Assembly (NCBI RefSeq): GCF_040760005.1
Contig: NZ_CP099760.1
Coordinates: forward strand, 1,111,501-1,175,500
Length of the DNA stretch: 64,000 bases
Origin: Pseudomonas sp. stari2
Lineage (GTDB): Bacteria > Pseudomonadota > Gammaproteobacteria > Pseudomonadales > Pseudomonadaceae
Direction of reading: 5' to 3'
Shown here one piece after another: positions 35,062 through 44,458 of the stretch (within the stretch, counting starts at the first letter, position 1; every line of letters begins with the position of its first letter). Position numbers and translations under genes: made by a program. The notes beneath the pieces are model-generated. The model was not told the DNA's origin, ran no database searches, and saw only the letters and a list, made by a program, of their open reading frames with translations.

Positions 35062-36216
35062 TCAGGCCACCGCTTCGGCCGGCGACACGATATTGGTCTT
35101 CATTCCGCGTGAACGACCCGAACTCAGGTACGCCGCAATCGACTCCTGGGTGACTTCGCCAAGGAAAACCCGCTCGGCATCCATCACAGGCAGCCACGCC
35201 CGATTGAACTCGTACATGCGCGACAACAGAATGCGCAGGTGTTCGTCATAGGCGGCCGTGGCGTTGAACTCGCGCAGGAATTGCGCGCATGTACCGGTCT
35301 GACGGTGCAGGTCGCGACGTCGCACGTAACCCAATGCCTTGTTCTCGGCACAGGTGACCACCACATAACGGCGGTCATGTTCATCCATCAGCTCCAGCGC
35401 ATCCGCCACCGGGGTTTCCGGGCTCACCGACGGCGCGTTGTCCGCCGCGTCTTCGGCTTTCACCAGCAGCAGGCGTTTGAGTGTGCTGTCCTGGCCGACG
35501 AAGTTGCTGACGAAGTCGTCCGCCGGATGGGCGAGCAGGGTGTCCGGGTGATCAATCTGCAACAGCTTGCCGGCGCGGAAGATCGCGATCTTGTCGCCGA
35601 GTTTGATCGCTTCGTCGATGTCGTGGCTGACCATGATCACGGTCTTGTTCAACGCGCGCTGCATCTCGAAGAACTCGTTCTGGATCATTTCGCGGTTGAT
35701 CGGGTCCACCGCACCAAACGGTTCGTCCATCAGCAACAGCGGTGCATCTGCTGCCAGCGCGCGGATCACGCCGATCCGTTGCTGCTGGCCGCCGGACAGT
35801 TCACGGGGATAACGATGCAGATACTGCTTGGGCTCAAGCTTGATCATGCTCATCAATTCGCGGGCGCGATCGTGGCATTTCTGTTTGTCCCAGCCGAGCA
35901 GTTTCGGCACGACGACGATGTTCTCTTCAATGGTCATGTTCGGGAACAGACCGATCTGCTGAATCACGTAGCCGATGTTGCGGCGCAGGGTCACTTCGTC
36001 GAGGTCGGTGGTGTCTTCACCGTTGACCAGGATCTTGCCGGAGGTCGGCTTGATCAGGCGGTTGATCATTTTCAGCGTGGTGCTTTTGCCGCAGCCCGAT
36101 GGCCCGAGGAATACGCAGATTTCGCCTTCATTGACGGTCAGGCTCACCGAGTCCACGGCTTTCACATCTTTGCCGTTGCTTTGGAAGGTCTTGCTGAGGT
36201 TTTGAAGTTCGATCAT
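35062..36216 (-). CDS. opuCA: Osmoprotectant ABC transporter ATPase with CBS domains, OpuCA-like
   Basis: 384 residues. ABC ATPase domain with Walker A GPSGCGKST, signature LSGGQQQR and Walker B LLLMDEPF; the C-terminal ~120 residues hold two CBS modules (PVADALELMDEHDRRYVVV, MYEFNRAWLPVMDAERVFLGEVTQESIAAYL), which in this family sense ionic strength or nucleotides. It drives uptake of quaternary amines such as choline, carnitine or glycine betaine. The start MIELQNLSK overlaps the permease stop (ATGA). An in-frame extension of 13 codons lies inside the permease gene. Confidence 0.92.
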   Translation of the reverse strand: MIELQNLSKTFQSNGKDVKAVDSVSLTVNEGEICVFLGPSGCGKSTTLKMINRLIKPTSGKILVNGEDTTDLDEVTLRRNIGYVIQQIGLFPNMTIEENIVVVPKLLGWDKQKCHDRARELMSMIKLEPKQYLHRYPRELSGGQQQRIGVIRALAADAPLLLMDEPFGAVDPINREMIQNEFFEMQRALNKTVIMVSHDIDEAIKLGDKIAIFRAGKLLQIDHPDTLLAHPADDFVSNFVGQDSTLKRLLLVKAEDAADNAPSVSPETPVADALELMDEHDRRYVVVTCAENKALGYVRRRDLHRQTGTCAQFLREFNATAAYDEHLRILLSRMYEFNRAWLPVMDAERVFLGEVTQESIAAYLSSGRSRGMKTNIVSPAEAVA

Positions 36217-36866
36217 TTGAGTAATCCTTTTGGAGTCAAAGAGCGTTGCAGCCACTGCAAAAACAAGTCCGCGAAGATCGCCAGGAGACTGACCAGCAGT
36301 GCGCCGACGATGAGCATCGACATGTCGCTGCGGCTGATGGAGGCGAGGATCAGTACGCCGAGGCCGCCGGCGCCGATGGTCGCGGCGATGGTCATCACGC
36401 CGATGTTCATCACCACGGCGGTACGCACACCGGCGAGGATTACCGGCACGGCAATCGGCAACTCGACCATGCGCAGGCGCTGGCCGAAGGTCATGCCGAT
36501 GCCGCGTGCGGCTTCGCGGATGCCCGGTTCGACGCCGGTCAGGGCGAGGTAGGTGTTGCGCATGATCGGCAACAGTGAATAAAGGAATACGGCGGTGATC
36601 GCCGGCATCGGGCCGAGGCCCTGGCCGAATTTCGAGTAGAACGGCAGCAGCAGGCCGAACAGCGCAATCGACGGCACGGTCAGCAGCACCGTGGCACTGG
36701 CTTGTAGCGGGCCAGCGAGACTCGGGAAGCGCGTCATCAAAATACCCAGCGGCACGCCGATGAGAATCGCCAGGCTGACGGCGATGCCGACCAGGGTGAT
36801 GTGCTGCCAGGTCAGGTGCATCACCTGCTGCCAGTCGAGGTGGGAAAAGGCGTTCAAAAATTCCAT
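36213..36866 (-). CDS. opuCB: Osmoprotectant ABC transporter permease, OpuCB-like
   Basis: 217 residues with about five to six membrane helices (e.g. ITLVGIAVSLAILIGVPLGIL, LLTVPSIALFGLLLPF, TIAATIGAGGLGVLILA). The EAARGIGMTFGQRLRMVELPIAVPVI segment is the ATPase-contacting EAA loop. AGGAGG precedes the ATG; coupled to opuCA by ATGA. It pairs with OpuCD to form the heteromeric channel. Confidence 0.93.
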   Translation of the reverse strand: MEFLNAFSHLDWQQVMHLTWQHITLVGIAVSLAILIGVPLGILMTRFPSLAGPLQASATVLLTVPSIALFGLLLPFYSKFGQGLGPMPAITAVFLYSLLPIMRNTYLALTGVEPGIREAARGIGMTFGQRLRMVELPIAVPVILAGVRTAVVMNIGVMTIAATIGAGGLGVLILASISRSDMSMLIVGALLVSLLAIFADLFLQWLQRSLTPKGLLK

Positions 36867-36879
36867 GACTTTTCCTCCT

Positions 36880-37773
36880 TTAATTCAGTGGGTGCTGGCG
36901 CAGGAAATCGGCAGCGACTCTCGACGGGCTCTCGTGATCGACATCGACCCGCGCGTTGAGCTGGCGCATGGTTTCGTCGTCGAACAGTTCGGCCAGCGGC
37001 TTGAGTTGCGCCGCCAGTTGCGGGTGAGCGTCGAGGTAGGCCTGACGCACGACTGGCGCAGCGGTGTAGTCCGGGAAGTAATGCTTGTCGTCTTCCAGCA
37101 GCTTCAGGCCGAAAGCATTCAGTCGACCGTCGGTGGTGTAGACCAGACCGGCAAACACTTGCCCGTTGCGCAGTGCGGTGTAGACCAGACCCGCGTCCAT
37201 CTGCCGAATGTTCTGGCGTGTCAGGTTCATGTCGTACAGCTTGACCATGCCATCCAGTCCATCCGAGCGGTTGGCGAACTCGGTGTCCAGCGCGACCAGG
37301 TGGTTGGTCTTGGCTTCAGCCTTCAGCACGTCGTTCAACTGACTGATGTTGCTGATCTGCGGATATTCCTCGGCGACGTTTTTCGGCAGGGCGAGGGCGT
37401 AGGTGTTGCTGAATTTCGACGGCGTCAGCCAGACCAGGCCTTTTTTCGCGTCGAGTTCTTTCACCCGGGCGTAGGACTGTTCGCTGTCGAGTTTTTCGGT
37501 GACATGGTTGTAGGCCACCAGCGACACCCCGGTGTATTCCCAGAGCATGTCCAGTTGCCCGCTTTCGTGGGCGCTGCGGGCCAGGTTGCTGCCCAGTCCG
37601 CCGGTGATCTGCGCGTCGTAGCCTTTGCTGCGCAGGTATTGGGCGGTGATTTCCGCGAGCAGGGTCTGCTCGGTGAATACCCGGGCGCCGAGGCGAATGA
37701 GCGGCTTTTCCGCCGCCTGGGCAAATCCTGCGAACAGCAGGGCGCAGCCCAGAATCAAGCTAAATCGTTTCAT
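36880..37773 (-). CDS. opuCC: Osmoprotectant ABC transporter substrate-binding protein, OpuCC-like
   Basis: 297 residues with a cleavable signal peptide (LILGCALLFAGFAQAAE). The mature part is a type II binding protein of the ProX/OpuAC family: RLGARVFTEQTLLAEITAQYL at the start, WEYTGVSLVAYNHV around the ligand site. No lipobox, so a free periplasmic protein. It captures quaternary amines; the exact ligand cannot be told. Confidence 0.92.
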   Translation of the reverse strand: MKRFSLILGCALLFAGFAQAAEKPLIRLGARVFTEQTLLAEITAQYLRSKGYDAQITGGLGSNLARSAHESGQLDMLWEYTGVSLVAYNHVTEKLDSEQSYARVKELDAKKGLVWLTPSKFSNTYALALPKNVAEEYPQISNISQLNDVLKAEAKTNHLVALDTEFANRSDGLDGMVKLYDMNLTRQNIRQMDAGLVYTALRNGQVFAGLVYTTDGRLNAFGLKLLEDDKHYFPDYTAAPVVRQAYLDAHPQLAAQLKPLAELFDDETMRQLNARVDVDHESPSRVAADFLRQHPLN

Positions 37774-37794
37774 GAATATTCCTTTGCCGAAGCC

Positions 37795-38511
37795 TTAAGA
37801 CGGGCGCAAACCGCGTTCCAGCCAGAGACGGCTGGCGAGGGTGACCAGGCCATCGAGCAGCAGGGCCAGCAGCGCGGTGCACGCGGCGCCGAGCAGCAGT
37901 TGCGGCTGATTGTTCAGGGCGATGCCGGGGAAGATCAGGCTGCCGAGGCTGTTGGCGCCGATCAGGAACGCCAGCGGCGCGGTACCGACGTTGATCGCCA
38001 GCGCGACGCGCACACCGCCGACGATGATCGGCACGGCGTTGGGCAGTTCGACTTGCCACAGCACCTGACGCGGAGTCATGCCGATGCCGACGGCGGCTTC
38101 TTTCAGCGAACCCTGGACGTTTTTCAGGCCTTCATAGGTGTTGCGCACAATCGGCAAAAGCGAGGCGAGGAACAAAGCGAAGATCGCCGGACCACTGCCG
38201 ATGCCGAGTATCCCCAGGGCAATCGCCAGTACGGCCAGCGGTGGCACGGTGTTGCCGATGTTGAAGATTTGCATGAAGCGTTCGGCGCGGCCGACCATGG
38301 TCGGGCGGCTCAGGAAGATACCGGCGGGGATGCCCACGACAAGGGCGGCCAGCATTGAAGCGAGGACGAGAATCAGATGAGCTTGCAGGTAAAACAACAA
38401 ATCGTCGCGGTAGTGTTCGATCGTGTTGATGCCGATCCAGTGGACCAGCAGGGCCAGGAGCGCGATCACCACCGCACCTCCCATCAGCCCTTTGCCATAG
38501 CGGATAGCCAC
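37795..38511 (-). CDS. opuCD: Osmoprotectant ABC transporter permease, OpuCD-like
   Basis: 238 residues starting at a GTG with GGAG seven bases upstream. Five to six membrane helices (GAVVIALLALLVHWIGI, LILVLASMLAALVVGIPAGIFL, IFALFLASLLPIVRNTY) and the coupling loop KEAAVGIGMTPRQVLWQVELPNAVPIIVGGVR. First gene of the four-gene operon opuCD-CC-CB-CA. The P. syringae and P. aeruginosa OpuC systems have the same four parts. Confidence 0.92.
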   Translation of the reverse strand: MAIRYGKGLMGGAVVIALLALLVHWIGINTIEHYRDDLLFYLQAHLILVLASMLAALVVGIPAGIFLSRPTMVGRAERFMQIFNIGNTVPPLAVLAIALGILGIGSGPAIFALFLASLLPIVRNTYEGLKNVQGSLKEAAVGIGMTPRQVLWQVELPNAVPIIVGGVRVALAINVGTAPLAFLIGANSLGSLIFPGIALNNQPQLLLGAACTALLALLLDGLVTLASRLWLERGLRPS

Positions 38512-38798
38512 AGGCGGACTCCTTTTTTATAGTCGGCGGACGCTGTCCCGAGTGGCATGCCATGCCTGGCTGCCGGGCGTGAACGTTCGCGAGAAGCAGC
38601 TCCCCCAGCACCGGCCAAAAGCGGTCTGAAAGTGAGCCATGAGCGCAGCCTCGTCAGGCTAACTTGCTGATTTTTCAGCCCCTGACGAAAAGTCGTAACA
38701 GGGGATGGACGTCTCCGTGCTTTAAAAGGTTCCCATCTGAGGCAGCATTTGGCCACCCTTAATGTGCTCAACGGTTCGGTTATTGTCTTGACTTGGGC

Positions 38799-38804
38799 TA
38801 TAAT
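38799..38804 (+). promoter_or_regulatory. Likely -10 box of prfC in the opuC/prfC divergent region
   Basis: A perfect TATAAT lies 38 bases before the prfC start, with only a weak TTCGGT -35 at 18-base spacing. The remaining 330-base divergent region shows no gene; its other half must carry the opuC promoter, which I could not locate. Confidence 0.45.
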
Positions 38805-38841
38805 CGCGGCCCTTTTTTGAATCACCGCCAGGCGATTTCCC

Positions 38842-40425
38842 ATGACCAGACAGGCCGCCGAAGTCGCGAAACGCCGCACTTTCGCCATTATTTCCCACCC
38901 CGATGCCGGTAAAACCACGATCACCGAAAAGCTCCTGTTGATGGGCAAGGCGATTGCAGTGGCCGGTACGGTGAAATCCCGTAAATCCGACCGCCATGCG
39001 ACATCCGACTGGATGGAGATGGAGAAGCAGCGGGGTATTTCCATTACCACGTCGGTCATGCAGTTCCCGTATCGCGAACACATGATCAACCTGCTCGACA
39101 CCCCGGGCCACGAAGACTTCTCCGAAGACACCTACCGAACCCTGACGGCGGTGGACTCGGCCCTGATGGTTCTCGACGGCGGTAAGGGTGTAGAGCCACG
39201 TACCATCGCGCTGATGGACGTCTGCCGTCTGCGTGATACGCCGATCGTCAGCTTCATCAACAAACTTGACCGTGACATCCGTGACCCGATCGAACTGCTC
39301 GACGAAATCGAAGCCGTTCTGAAGATCAAGGCCGCGCCGATCACCTGGCCGATCGGTTGCTACCGCGACTTCAAGGGCGTTTACCACCTGGCCGACGACT
39401 ACATCATTGTCTACACCGCCGGCCACGGTCACGAACGCACCGAAACCAAGATCATCGAAAAGCTTGATTCCGACGAAGCCCGCGCCCACCTGGGCGACGA
39501 GTACGAGCGCTTCCTCGAACAGCTGGAACTGGTGCAGGGCGCCTGCCACGAGTTCAACCAGCAGGAGTTCCTCGACGGTCAACTGACCCCGGTGTTCTTC
39601 GGTACCGCACTGGGCAACTTCGGTGTCGATCACGTGCTCGACGCCGTAGTCGACTGGGCACCGCGTCCGCTGCCACGTGTGGCCAACGAGCGTACCGTGG
39701 AGCCGGTGGAAGAGAAGTTCTCGGGCTTCATCTTCAAGATCCAGGCGAACATGGACCCGAAACACCGTGACCGCATCGCCTTCATGCGCATTTGCTCGGG
39801 CAAGTACGAGAAAGGCATGAAGATGCGTCACGTGCGTACCGGCAAGGACGTGCGCATCGGCGACGCCCTGACGTTCTTCTCCTCCGAGCGTGAACAGCTC
39901 GAAGAAGCGTACGCCGGCGATATCATCGGTCTGCACAACCACGGCACGATCCAGATCGGTGACACCTTCAGCGAAGGCGAAACCCTGGGCTTCACCGGTA
40001 TCCCGCACTTCGCCCCGGAACTGTTCCGCCGCGTACGCCTGCGCGATCCGCTGAAATCCAAGCAACTGCGCCAGGGCCTGCAACAGCTGGCCGAAGAAGG
40101 CGCGACCCAGGTGTTCTTCCCGGAGCGCAGCAACGACATCATCCTCGGCGCCGTCGGTGTGCTGCAGTTCGATGTGGTCGCCAGCCGCCTGAAAGAGGAA
40201 TACAAGGTCGAGTGCTCCTACGAGCCGATCACCGTCTATTCCGCGCGCTGGATCGAATGCAGCGACAAGAAGAAGCTCGAGGAATTCTCCAACAAGGCTG
40301 TGGAAAACCTGGCGCTGGACGGCGGCGGTCACCTGACCTACCTCGCTCCGACCCGAGTCAACCTGGCCCTGATGGAAGAGCGCTGGCCGGACGTGAAATT
40401 CCGTGCGACCCGTGAGCACCACTAA
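38842..40425 (+). CDS. prfC: Peptide chain release factor 3
   Basis: 527 residues, GTPase that recycles RF1/RF2 from the ribosome after termination. G motifs: G1 [10 protein letters not shown]2/switch [10 protein letters not shown]3 DTPGHEDF, G4 NKLD. EF-G-like domains II and III follow ([39 protein letters not shown]). Single gene with its own promoter and terminator. Confidence 0.98.
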   Translation: MTRQAAEVAKRRTFAIISHPDAGKTTITEKLLLMGKAIAVAGTVKSRKSDRHATSDWMEMEKQRGISITTSVMQFPYREHMINLLDTPGHEDFSEDTYRTLTAVDSALMVLDGGKGVEPRTIALMDVCRLRDTPIVSFINKLDRDIRDPIELLDEIEAVLKIKAAPITWPIGCYRDFKGVYHLADDYIIVYTAGHGHERTETKIIEKLDSDEARAHLGDEYERFLEQLELVQGACHEFNQQEFLDGQLTPVFFGTALGNFGVDHVLDAVVDWAPRPLPRVANERTVEPVEEKFSGFIFKIQANMDPKHRDRIAFMRICSGKYEKGMKMRHVRTGKDVRIGDALTFFSSEREQLEEAYAGDIIGLHNHGTIQIGDTFSEGETLGFTGIPHFAPELFRRVRLRDPLKSKQLRQGLQQLAEEGATQVFFPERSNDIILGAVGVLQFDVVASRLKEEYKVECSYEPITVYSARWIECSDKKKLEEFSNKAVENLALDGGGHLTYLAPTRVNLALMEERWPDVKFRATREHH

Positions 40426-40449
40426 GCGCTGACTGGCGACACCCGAAAG

Positions 40450-40477
40450 CCCACTGTTAAAACAGTGGGTTTTTTTT
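40450..40477 (+). terminator. Terminator of prfC
   Basis: Stem CCCACTGTT/AACAGTGGG with a 2-base gap, followed by eight T. Confidence 0.92.
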
Positions 40478-40552
40478 GCGTGTTGATTAAGTATGCGAAC
40501 TCATTCAAGTCGGGCGCAGTGCATCTGGTCCCATCAATAAGGGAGCGATCGA

Positions 40553-41761
40553 ATGACAGGGAGGCTCGCTTATCTGCTTCGGCCCAATGGTTATTTCAGC
40601 CTGATGGCCTGGGTGCTGGCGGCGTTGCTCTTCATTAATCGCCTGAGCAGCATGGTCAAGCTGTTCATGGCGTTGTACTTGCGCCAGGAGCTGGGGCTGG
40701 CGATTGAAACCGTCGGCTGGCTGCTGTCGTCATATGGCGGTGGTCTGCTGATCGGCTCGATGCTCGGCGGATGGCTCAGTGACCACGTCCGCACGGCGCG
40801 CCTGACGGCGGCGCTGTTCTTTGTCTCTGCGTGGGTTCTGGTCTTGCTGGGTCTGGTCACGCAAGTGCCGTTGCTGGCCGGGTTGCTATTGCTCAGCGGC
40901 ACTCTCGATGGCGCGATTCGCACCCTGCATCAGCGACTGATCATGGAGAATTGCGAGGTTGCGCAGCGCCCACGGGCGCAGGCCTTGAGTCGCATCGCCC
41001 GGAACCTCGGGATGGCCGCTGCCGGTGTAGCGGGCGGTGTGCTGGCACAGGTGGATTTTCGCTGGGTGTTTTTCATCAGTGCCGGGCTCACGCTGCTGGC
41101 GCTGCTCTGGTTCATCCGCACGACCTGGCGCCGGCCGGTGCTGATCGCTGACGAGGCGCCACCGGCGCAATCGGGTTCGGGCCTTCCCTATCGCGACAAA
41201 CCATTTCTCTGGTTGCTGGCGGCGACCGTCCTTCTTGGCATGTCGTTCGACACGGTCTACAGCACCTTGGGCAACTATCTTCGCGACTATTACCGTTTGA
41301 GCACCGAGGCCATCGGCTGGCAGTTCGCGATCAACGCGATTCTGGTGGTAGCGCTGCAGATTCCCATGTCGCACTGGGGGGAACGCTGGGGCGCGCGTCG
41401 GCCATTGATCGCCGGTTGTGTGCTGCTGGCGGTCGGACTCGGCATGTTGCCGCTGGGTTCCGGCTTGTTTTATGCCTGTCTCTCGACAGTCATCTGGACG
41501 CTGGGGGAGGCGTTGTTCATGCCACCGTTGAACGTGCTGGTAATGCAGCATGCACAAACCGGAAAAAGCGGCCGTTACTTCGGTCTGTTCTTCATGGCCT
41601 GGAGTGCGAGTTCCCTGTTGTCGCCGGTGCTGGGTGGGCAGCTCTACGGCCAGTTCGGTGGCCACAGTGTCTGGCTGGCGAGTGCCGTCCTGGCCTCGCT
41701 GTCAGTACCGCTGATTTATCAGGCCACCCGTATTCGAACCACGCAATGCGCAAATGCTTAG
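40553..41761 (+). CDS. MFS transporter
   Basis: 402 residues with about 12 membrane helices. The loop between helices 2 and 3 reads GSMLGGWLSDHVRTARLTA, the MFS motif A. Helix 1 starts YFSLMAWVLAALLFINRL. It resembles drug/metabolite exporters of the DHA type, substrate unknown. GGGAG precedes the ATG. Monocistronic between prfC and the small acidic gene. Confidence 0.88.
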   Translation: MTGRLAYLLRPNGYFSLMAWVLAALLFINRLSSMVKLFMALYLRQELGLAIETVGWLLSSYGGGLLIGSMLGGWLSDHVRTARLTAALFFVSAWVLVLLGLVTQVPLLAGLLLLSGTLDGAIRTLHQRLIMENCEVAQRPRAQALSRIARNLGMAAAGVAGGVLAQVDFRWVFFISAGLTLLALLWFIRTTWRRPVLIADEAPPAQSGSGLPYRDKPFLWLLAATVLLGMSFDTVYSTLGNYLRDYYRLSTEAIGWQFAINAILVVALQIPMSHWGERWGARRPLIAGCVLLAVGLGMLPLGSGLFYACLSTVIWTLGEALFMPPLNVLVMQHAQTGKSGRYFGLFFMAWSASSLLSPVLGGQLYGQFGGHSVWLASAVLASLSVPLIYQATRIRTTQCANA

Positions 41762-41921
41762 CCGATCCGGTTATAGGCGTTATTCGAAAGCGGTCTGTCC
41801 ACGCATGGCATTTTCGGGCATGGGGCAACGTCCTATCTGGTGAACCCGGCGGATCGGAACTAGATTTCAATCAGCGTCAGGTCAGCATGAATTTCTCACC
41901 TGGAACAGGATGGACTCGGCT

Positions 41922-42182
41922 ATGAAAAACAGGTTGCTACGGGTTTTGCTGCTGTTGAAAGTGATGGTGATGCTGTCCCTCGGCACCGCGACGGCCTGGG
42001 CCGAGTGCGAGGATCACGATACCCAGGCCTCCAGCGGGCAGGTGGGGCATAGCGCGCTGATGCTGGCCAAGTCCGAGTCCGAGCCGGGCGACCAGGGCCA
42101 GGGTGGCAGCGCCGACGATGACGACTCGACCACCGACGAGCCGGACTCCGATGATCCGGATGAAGGGGACAGCCAGACGTAG
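41922..42182 (+). CDS. Small exported acidic protein, intact copy
   Basis: 86 residues. Signal peptide MKNRLLRVLLLLKVMVMLSLGTATAWA, then a short mature part (ECEDHDTQASSG...) that ends in an Asp/Glu/Ser-rich tail (ADDDDSTTDEPDSDDPDEGDSQT). Probably unstructured and possibly metal- or cation-binding; no family recognised. The ATG is chosen for the GGA site seven bases upstream rather than the ATG four codons earlier. A copy lacking the signal peptide lies 1187 bases downstream. Confidence 0.65.
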   Translation: MKNRLLRVLLLLKVMVMLSLGTATAWAECEDHDTQASSGQVGHSALMLAKSESEPGDQGQGGSADDDDSTTDEPDSDDPDEGDSQT

Positions 42183-42247
42183 ATTGCAGACAATAGAAAA
42201 CCTCTTCTGCCTCGACTGATGTGCAATCGCAATCGAGGTGGAAGAGG
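41979..42247 (+). repeat. Direct repeat, copy 1
   Basis: The first 202 bases align without gaps to 43166-43367 with ten mismatches (about 95% identity); beyond that the two copies share a looser stem-loop with CTCGA/TCGAG and flanking CCTCTTC/GAAGAGG. The repeats enclose the low-GC gene at 42509. Confidence 0.85.
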
Positions 42248-42508
42248 GGAGTAAACGAGAAAACAGTTTGAAGTTACCGAAGACTAAAATACTTCAGGCT
42301 TTAGTCCGGACTATCCTTCCTCTATGTTTCCCGCGGATCCGCAAAGTTGTCGGCTCTGCTTGAAAATCTCCTGCTTACAATGCGAGCCGTTTGTCGGAAT
42401 TTCACATTGATTGTTCCAGGCCTGTCAGAAATGACAGTAGACGTCGTGCTGTTTGCTCCTTATAAGTATTCGTGCAGTTAGATGCTTTTAATTACTAAAA
42501 GGAGTCGT

Positions 42509-42934
42509 ATGATGAGTGCTGACGAAAGCAAGAATACTACCGGGAAATTGCAGGCTACTGGAACTTCGGTGTCAGGTTTTTCGACTACTGATGTTTCTTT
42601 TCAGCAAAATCTATCGGATAAAGGCTATTCCTTTGACGGCAGAATGGCAAAGGAGCAACTGGGTTTTTTTATGCGAACTTTAGATGTTAAAGAGAACGTA
42701 AGTTACGATATACAAGCGGCTTGGTCCGGAGACAAGGAAACTGCGTTAGCTTATTATAAGAGCGCTGAGGGGGTTACCTATGACGGTGTTTCAGGAACTA
42801 TCGTGTTTCGGAAGTTCGATGTTTTGTCTGAAAGTGCCGATTTTGAAGCTAGGTTGAAGTTGGAAAGTGCTACAGGTGATGTTAAGGATAAAGTCGTGGC
42901 TCTAGGTGAATTTGTGGGGTTTGAAGAACCGTAA
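42509..42934 (+). CDS. Low-GC gene of unknown function inside the duplicated locus
   Basis: 141 residues from ATG 42509 (ATG 42512 fits the AAAAGGAG site slightly better). No signal peptide or membrane helix. The second half (VSYDIQAAWSGDKETALAYYKSAEGVTYDGVSGTIVFRKFDVLSESADFEARLKLES) alternates polar and hydrophobic residues like a beta-sandwich. Codon use and GC are well below the neighbours (e.g. TTT, GAT, AAA preferred), pointing to horizontal gain. The 260 bases before it are likewise AT-rich and hold no other gene. Family not recognised. Confidence 0.6.
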   Translation: MMSADESKNTTGKLQATGTSVSGFSTTDVSFQQNLSDKGYSFDGRMAKEQLGFFMRTLDVKENVSYDIQAAWSGDKETALAYYKSAEGVTYDGVSGTIVFRKFDVLSESADFEARLKLESATGDVKDKVVALGEFVGFEEP

Positions 42935-43165
42935 TCCTTAATTCATGGGTTAGGCTTTTGTTTGATTTTTAAATTGTCTGGAGTTATTGGCGAAAGGGAG
43001 GGGGCTTTTGTTGTGGTTTGGAAAAAAGGTCTTCTGTATCTTTGTGATAATCGCTGAGCAACCGCTTTCTTCCAATTGTCGTTTTGGAAGAAAGCGGTTT
43101 AGCTGATTGTTTGAATACCGCCACAATTACATGAGCGTTTACTTCGCCACGCCGTGGAGGAGCTG

Positions 43166-43369
43166 CTCGGCACCGCGACAGCCTGGGCCGAGTGCGAGGA
43201 TCACGATACCCAGGCGTCCAGCGGGCAGATGGGGCACAGTGCGCTGATGCTGGCCAAGTCCGAGTTCGAGCCGGGCGATCAGGGCCAGGGCGGCAGCGCC
43301 GACGATGACGACTCGACCACCGACGAGCCGGACTCCGATGATCCGGATGAAGGCGATAGCCAGACGTAA
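43166..43369 (+). pseudogene. Truncated duplicate of the small acidic protein gene (direct repeat, copy 2)
   Basis: Copies the mature part of the 41922 gene (residues TATAWAECEDH to GDSQT) with only two amino-acid changes (V/M and S/F), but the signal-peptide start is replaced by unrelated sequence. A GTG at 43154 keeps an open frame of 71 codons without export signal. It looks like a remnant left when the segment between the repeats was inserted. The near-absence of damaging changes suggests it is recent or still under constraint. Confidence 0.7.
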
Positions 43370-43374
43370 ATTCC

Positions 43375-43431
43375 GGACAAAAGAAAACCCCTTCTTTCTC
43401 GACTGATGCGCAATCGAGGCAGAAGGGGTTT
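43375..43431 (-). terminator. Terminator of the dpp operon
   Basis: Stem AAACCCCTTCT/AGAAGGGGTTT with an inner CTCGA/TCGAG; on the minus strand it is followed by TTTTCTTTTG. It overlaps the second repeat copy's downstream region. Confidence 0.75.
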
Positions 43432-43447
43432 GGTCAACATCATCAAC

Positions 43448-43478
43448 AACCCGCCCCAGGAAACCGGGCGGGTTTTTT
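43448..43478 (+). terminator. Plus-strand terminator abutting dppF
   Basis: Stem AACCCGCCC/GGGCGGGTT with a 9-base loop and six T on the + strand; stops transcription arriving from the small-gene locus. Confidence 0.8.
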
Positions 43479-44458
43479 CATGCCGCGCCGTCGAGGAACT
43501 GTTCGGCGTAGTGGCAAGCCACCTGCCGATTGTCGAGGTGGCGCAACATCGGTTCTTCAGTACTGCAACGCTCGGTCGCGTACGGGCAGCGCTTGTGGAA
43601 CGCGCAGCCAGGCGGCGGGTTCAGCGGGTTGGGCAGCTCGCCGACGATCTTGATTTTCGGCTTGTCCGGATCCGGATGGATGGTCGGCGTCGCCGACAGC
43701 AGCGCCTGGGTGTACGGGTGCAGAGGACGGGCATAAATGTCCTCTTTCGGACCGATTTCCACCGGACGACCGAGGTACATCACCATCACGTCATCGGCCA
43801 CGTGCTGCACCACCGCCAGGTTGTGCGAGATGAACACGTAACCGGTGTTGAACTCCTGCTGCATATCCATGAACAGGTTCAGCACCTGCGCCTGGATCGA
43901 CACGTCCAGCGCCGAGGTCGGTTCGTCCGCCACCAGCACTTTCGGTTGCAGCATCATGGCGCGAGCCAGCGCGATACGCTGACGCTGACCGCCGGAGAAC
44001 ATGTGCGGATAACGCTGGTAGTGCTCGGGACGTAAGCCGACCTGCTTCATCATCGCCTGGACTTTCTCGCGGCGCTCGGCGGCCGAAAGGTTGGTGTTGA
44101 TCAGCAGCGGTTCGGCCAGTTGATCTCCGACTTTCTGCCGTGGATTCAACGACGCGTAAGGGCTCTGGAACACCATCTGCACGTCTTTGCGCAGTTGTTT
44201 ACGCTGAGCCTTGTCGGCACCGGCCACTTCTTGCCCGGCGATTTTCAGCGAGCCGGACGACGGTTCCTCGATCAGAGTCAGGGCGCGGGCGAGGGTGGAT
44301 TTGCCGCAGCCCGATTCACCGACGACGGCGAGGGTCTTGCCGGCTTCCAGCTCGAACGACACGCCGTTGAGGGCGCGCACGGTCGCGTGGCCCTTGAACA
44401 GGCCACGGGAGACTTCGTAGTGACGGGTCAGGTCGCGGGCGGTAAGTACGACGGCCAT
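43478..44458 (-). CDS. dppF: Dipeptide ABC transporter ATPase DppF
   Basis: 326 residues. Walker A GESGCGKST, signature FSGGQRQRIALARAM, Walker B VLVADEPTSALD, and the C-terminal Opp/Dpp zinc/iron-sulfur-like cysteine motif (GCAFHKRCPYATERC). Couples ATP hydrolysis to dipeptide import. Its ATG overlaps the dppD stop by one base (TAATG). Last gene of the operon. Confidence 0.96.
   Translation of the reverse strand: MAVVLTARDLTRHYEVSRGLFKGHATVRALNGVSFELEAGKTLAVVGESGCGKSTLARALTLIEEPSSGSLKIAGQEVAGADKAQRKQLRKDVQMVFQSPYASLNPRQKVGDQLAEPLLINTNLSAAERREKVQAMMKQVGLRPEHYQRYPHMFSGGQRQRIALARAMMLQPKVLVADEPTSALDVSIQAQVLNLFMDMQQEFNTGYVFISHNLAVVQHVADDVMVMYLGRPVEIGPKEDIYARPLHPYTQALLSATPTIHPDPDKPKIKIVGELPNPLNPPPGCAFHKRCPYATERCSTEEPMLRHLDNRQVACHYAEQFLDGAA

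Noticed and set aside
38788..38804. TTGACT close to TATAAT before prfC as a full sigma-70 promoter
   Set aside because: The two boxes are only five bases apart, far too near; only the TATAAT is kept as a likely -10.
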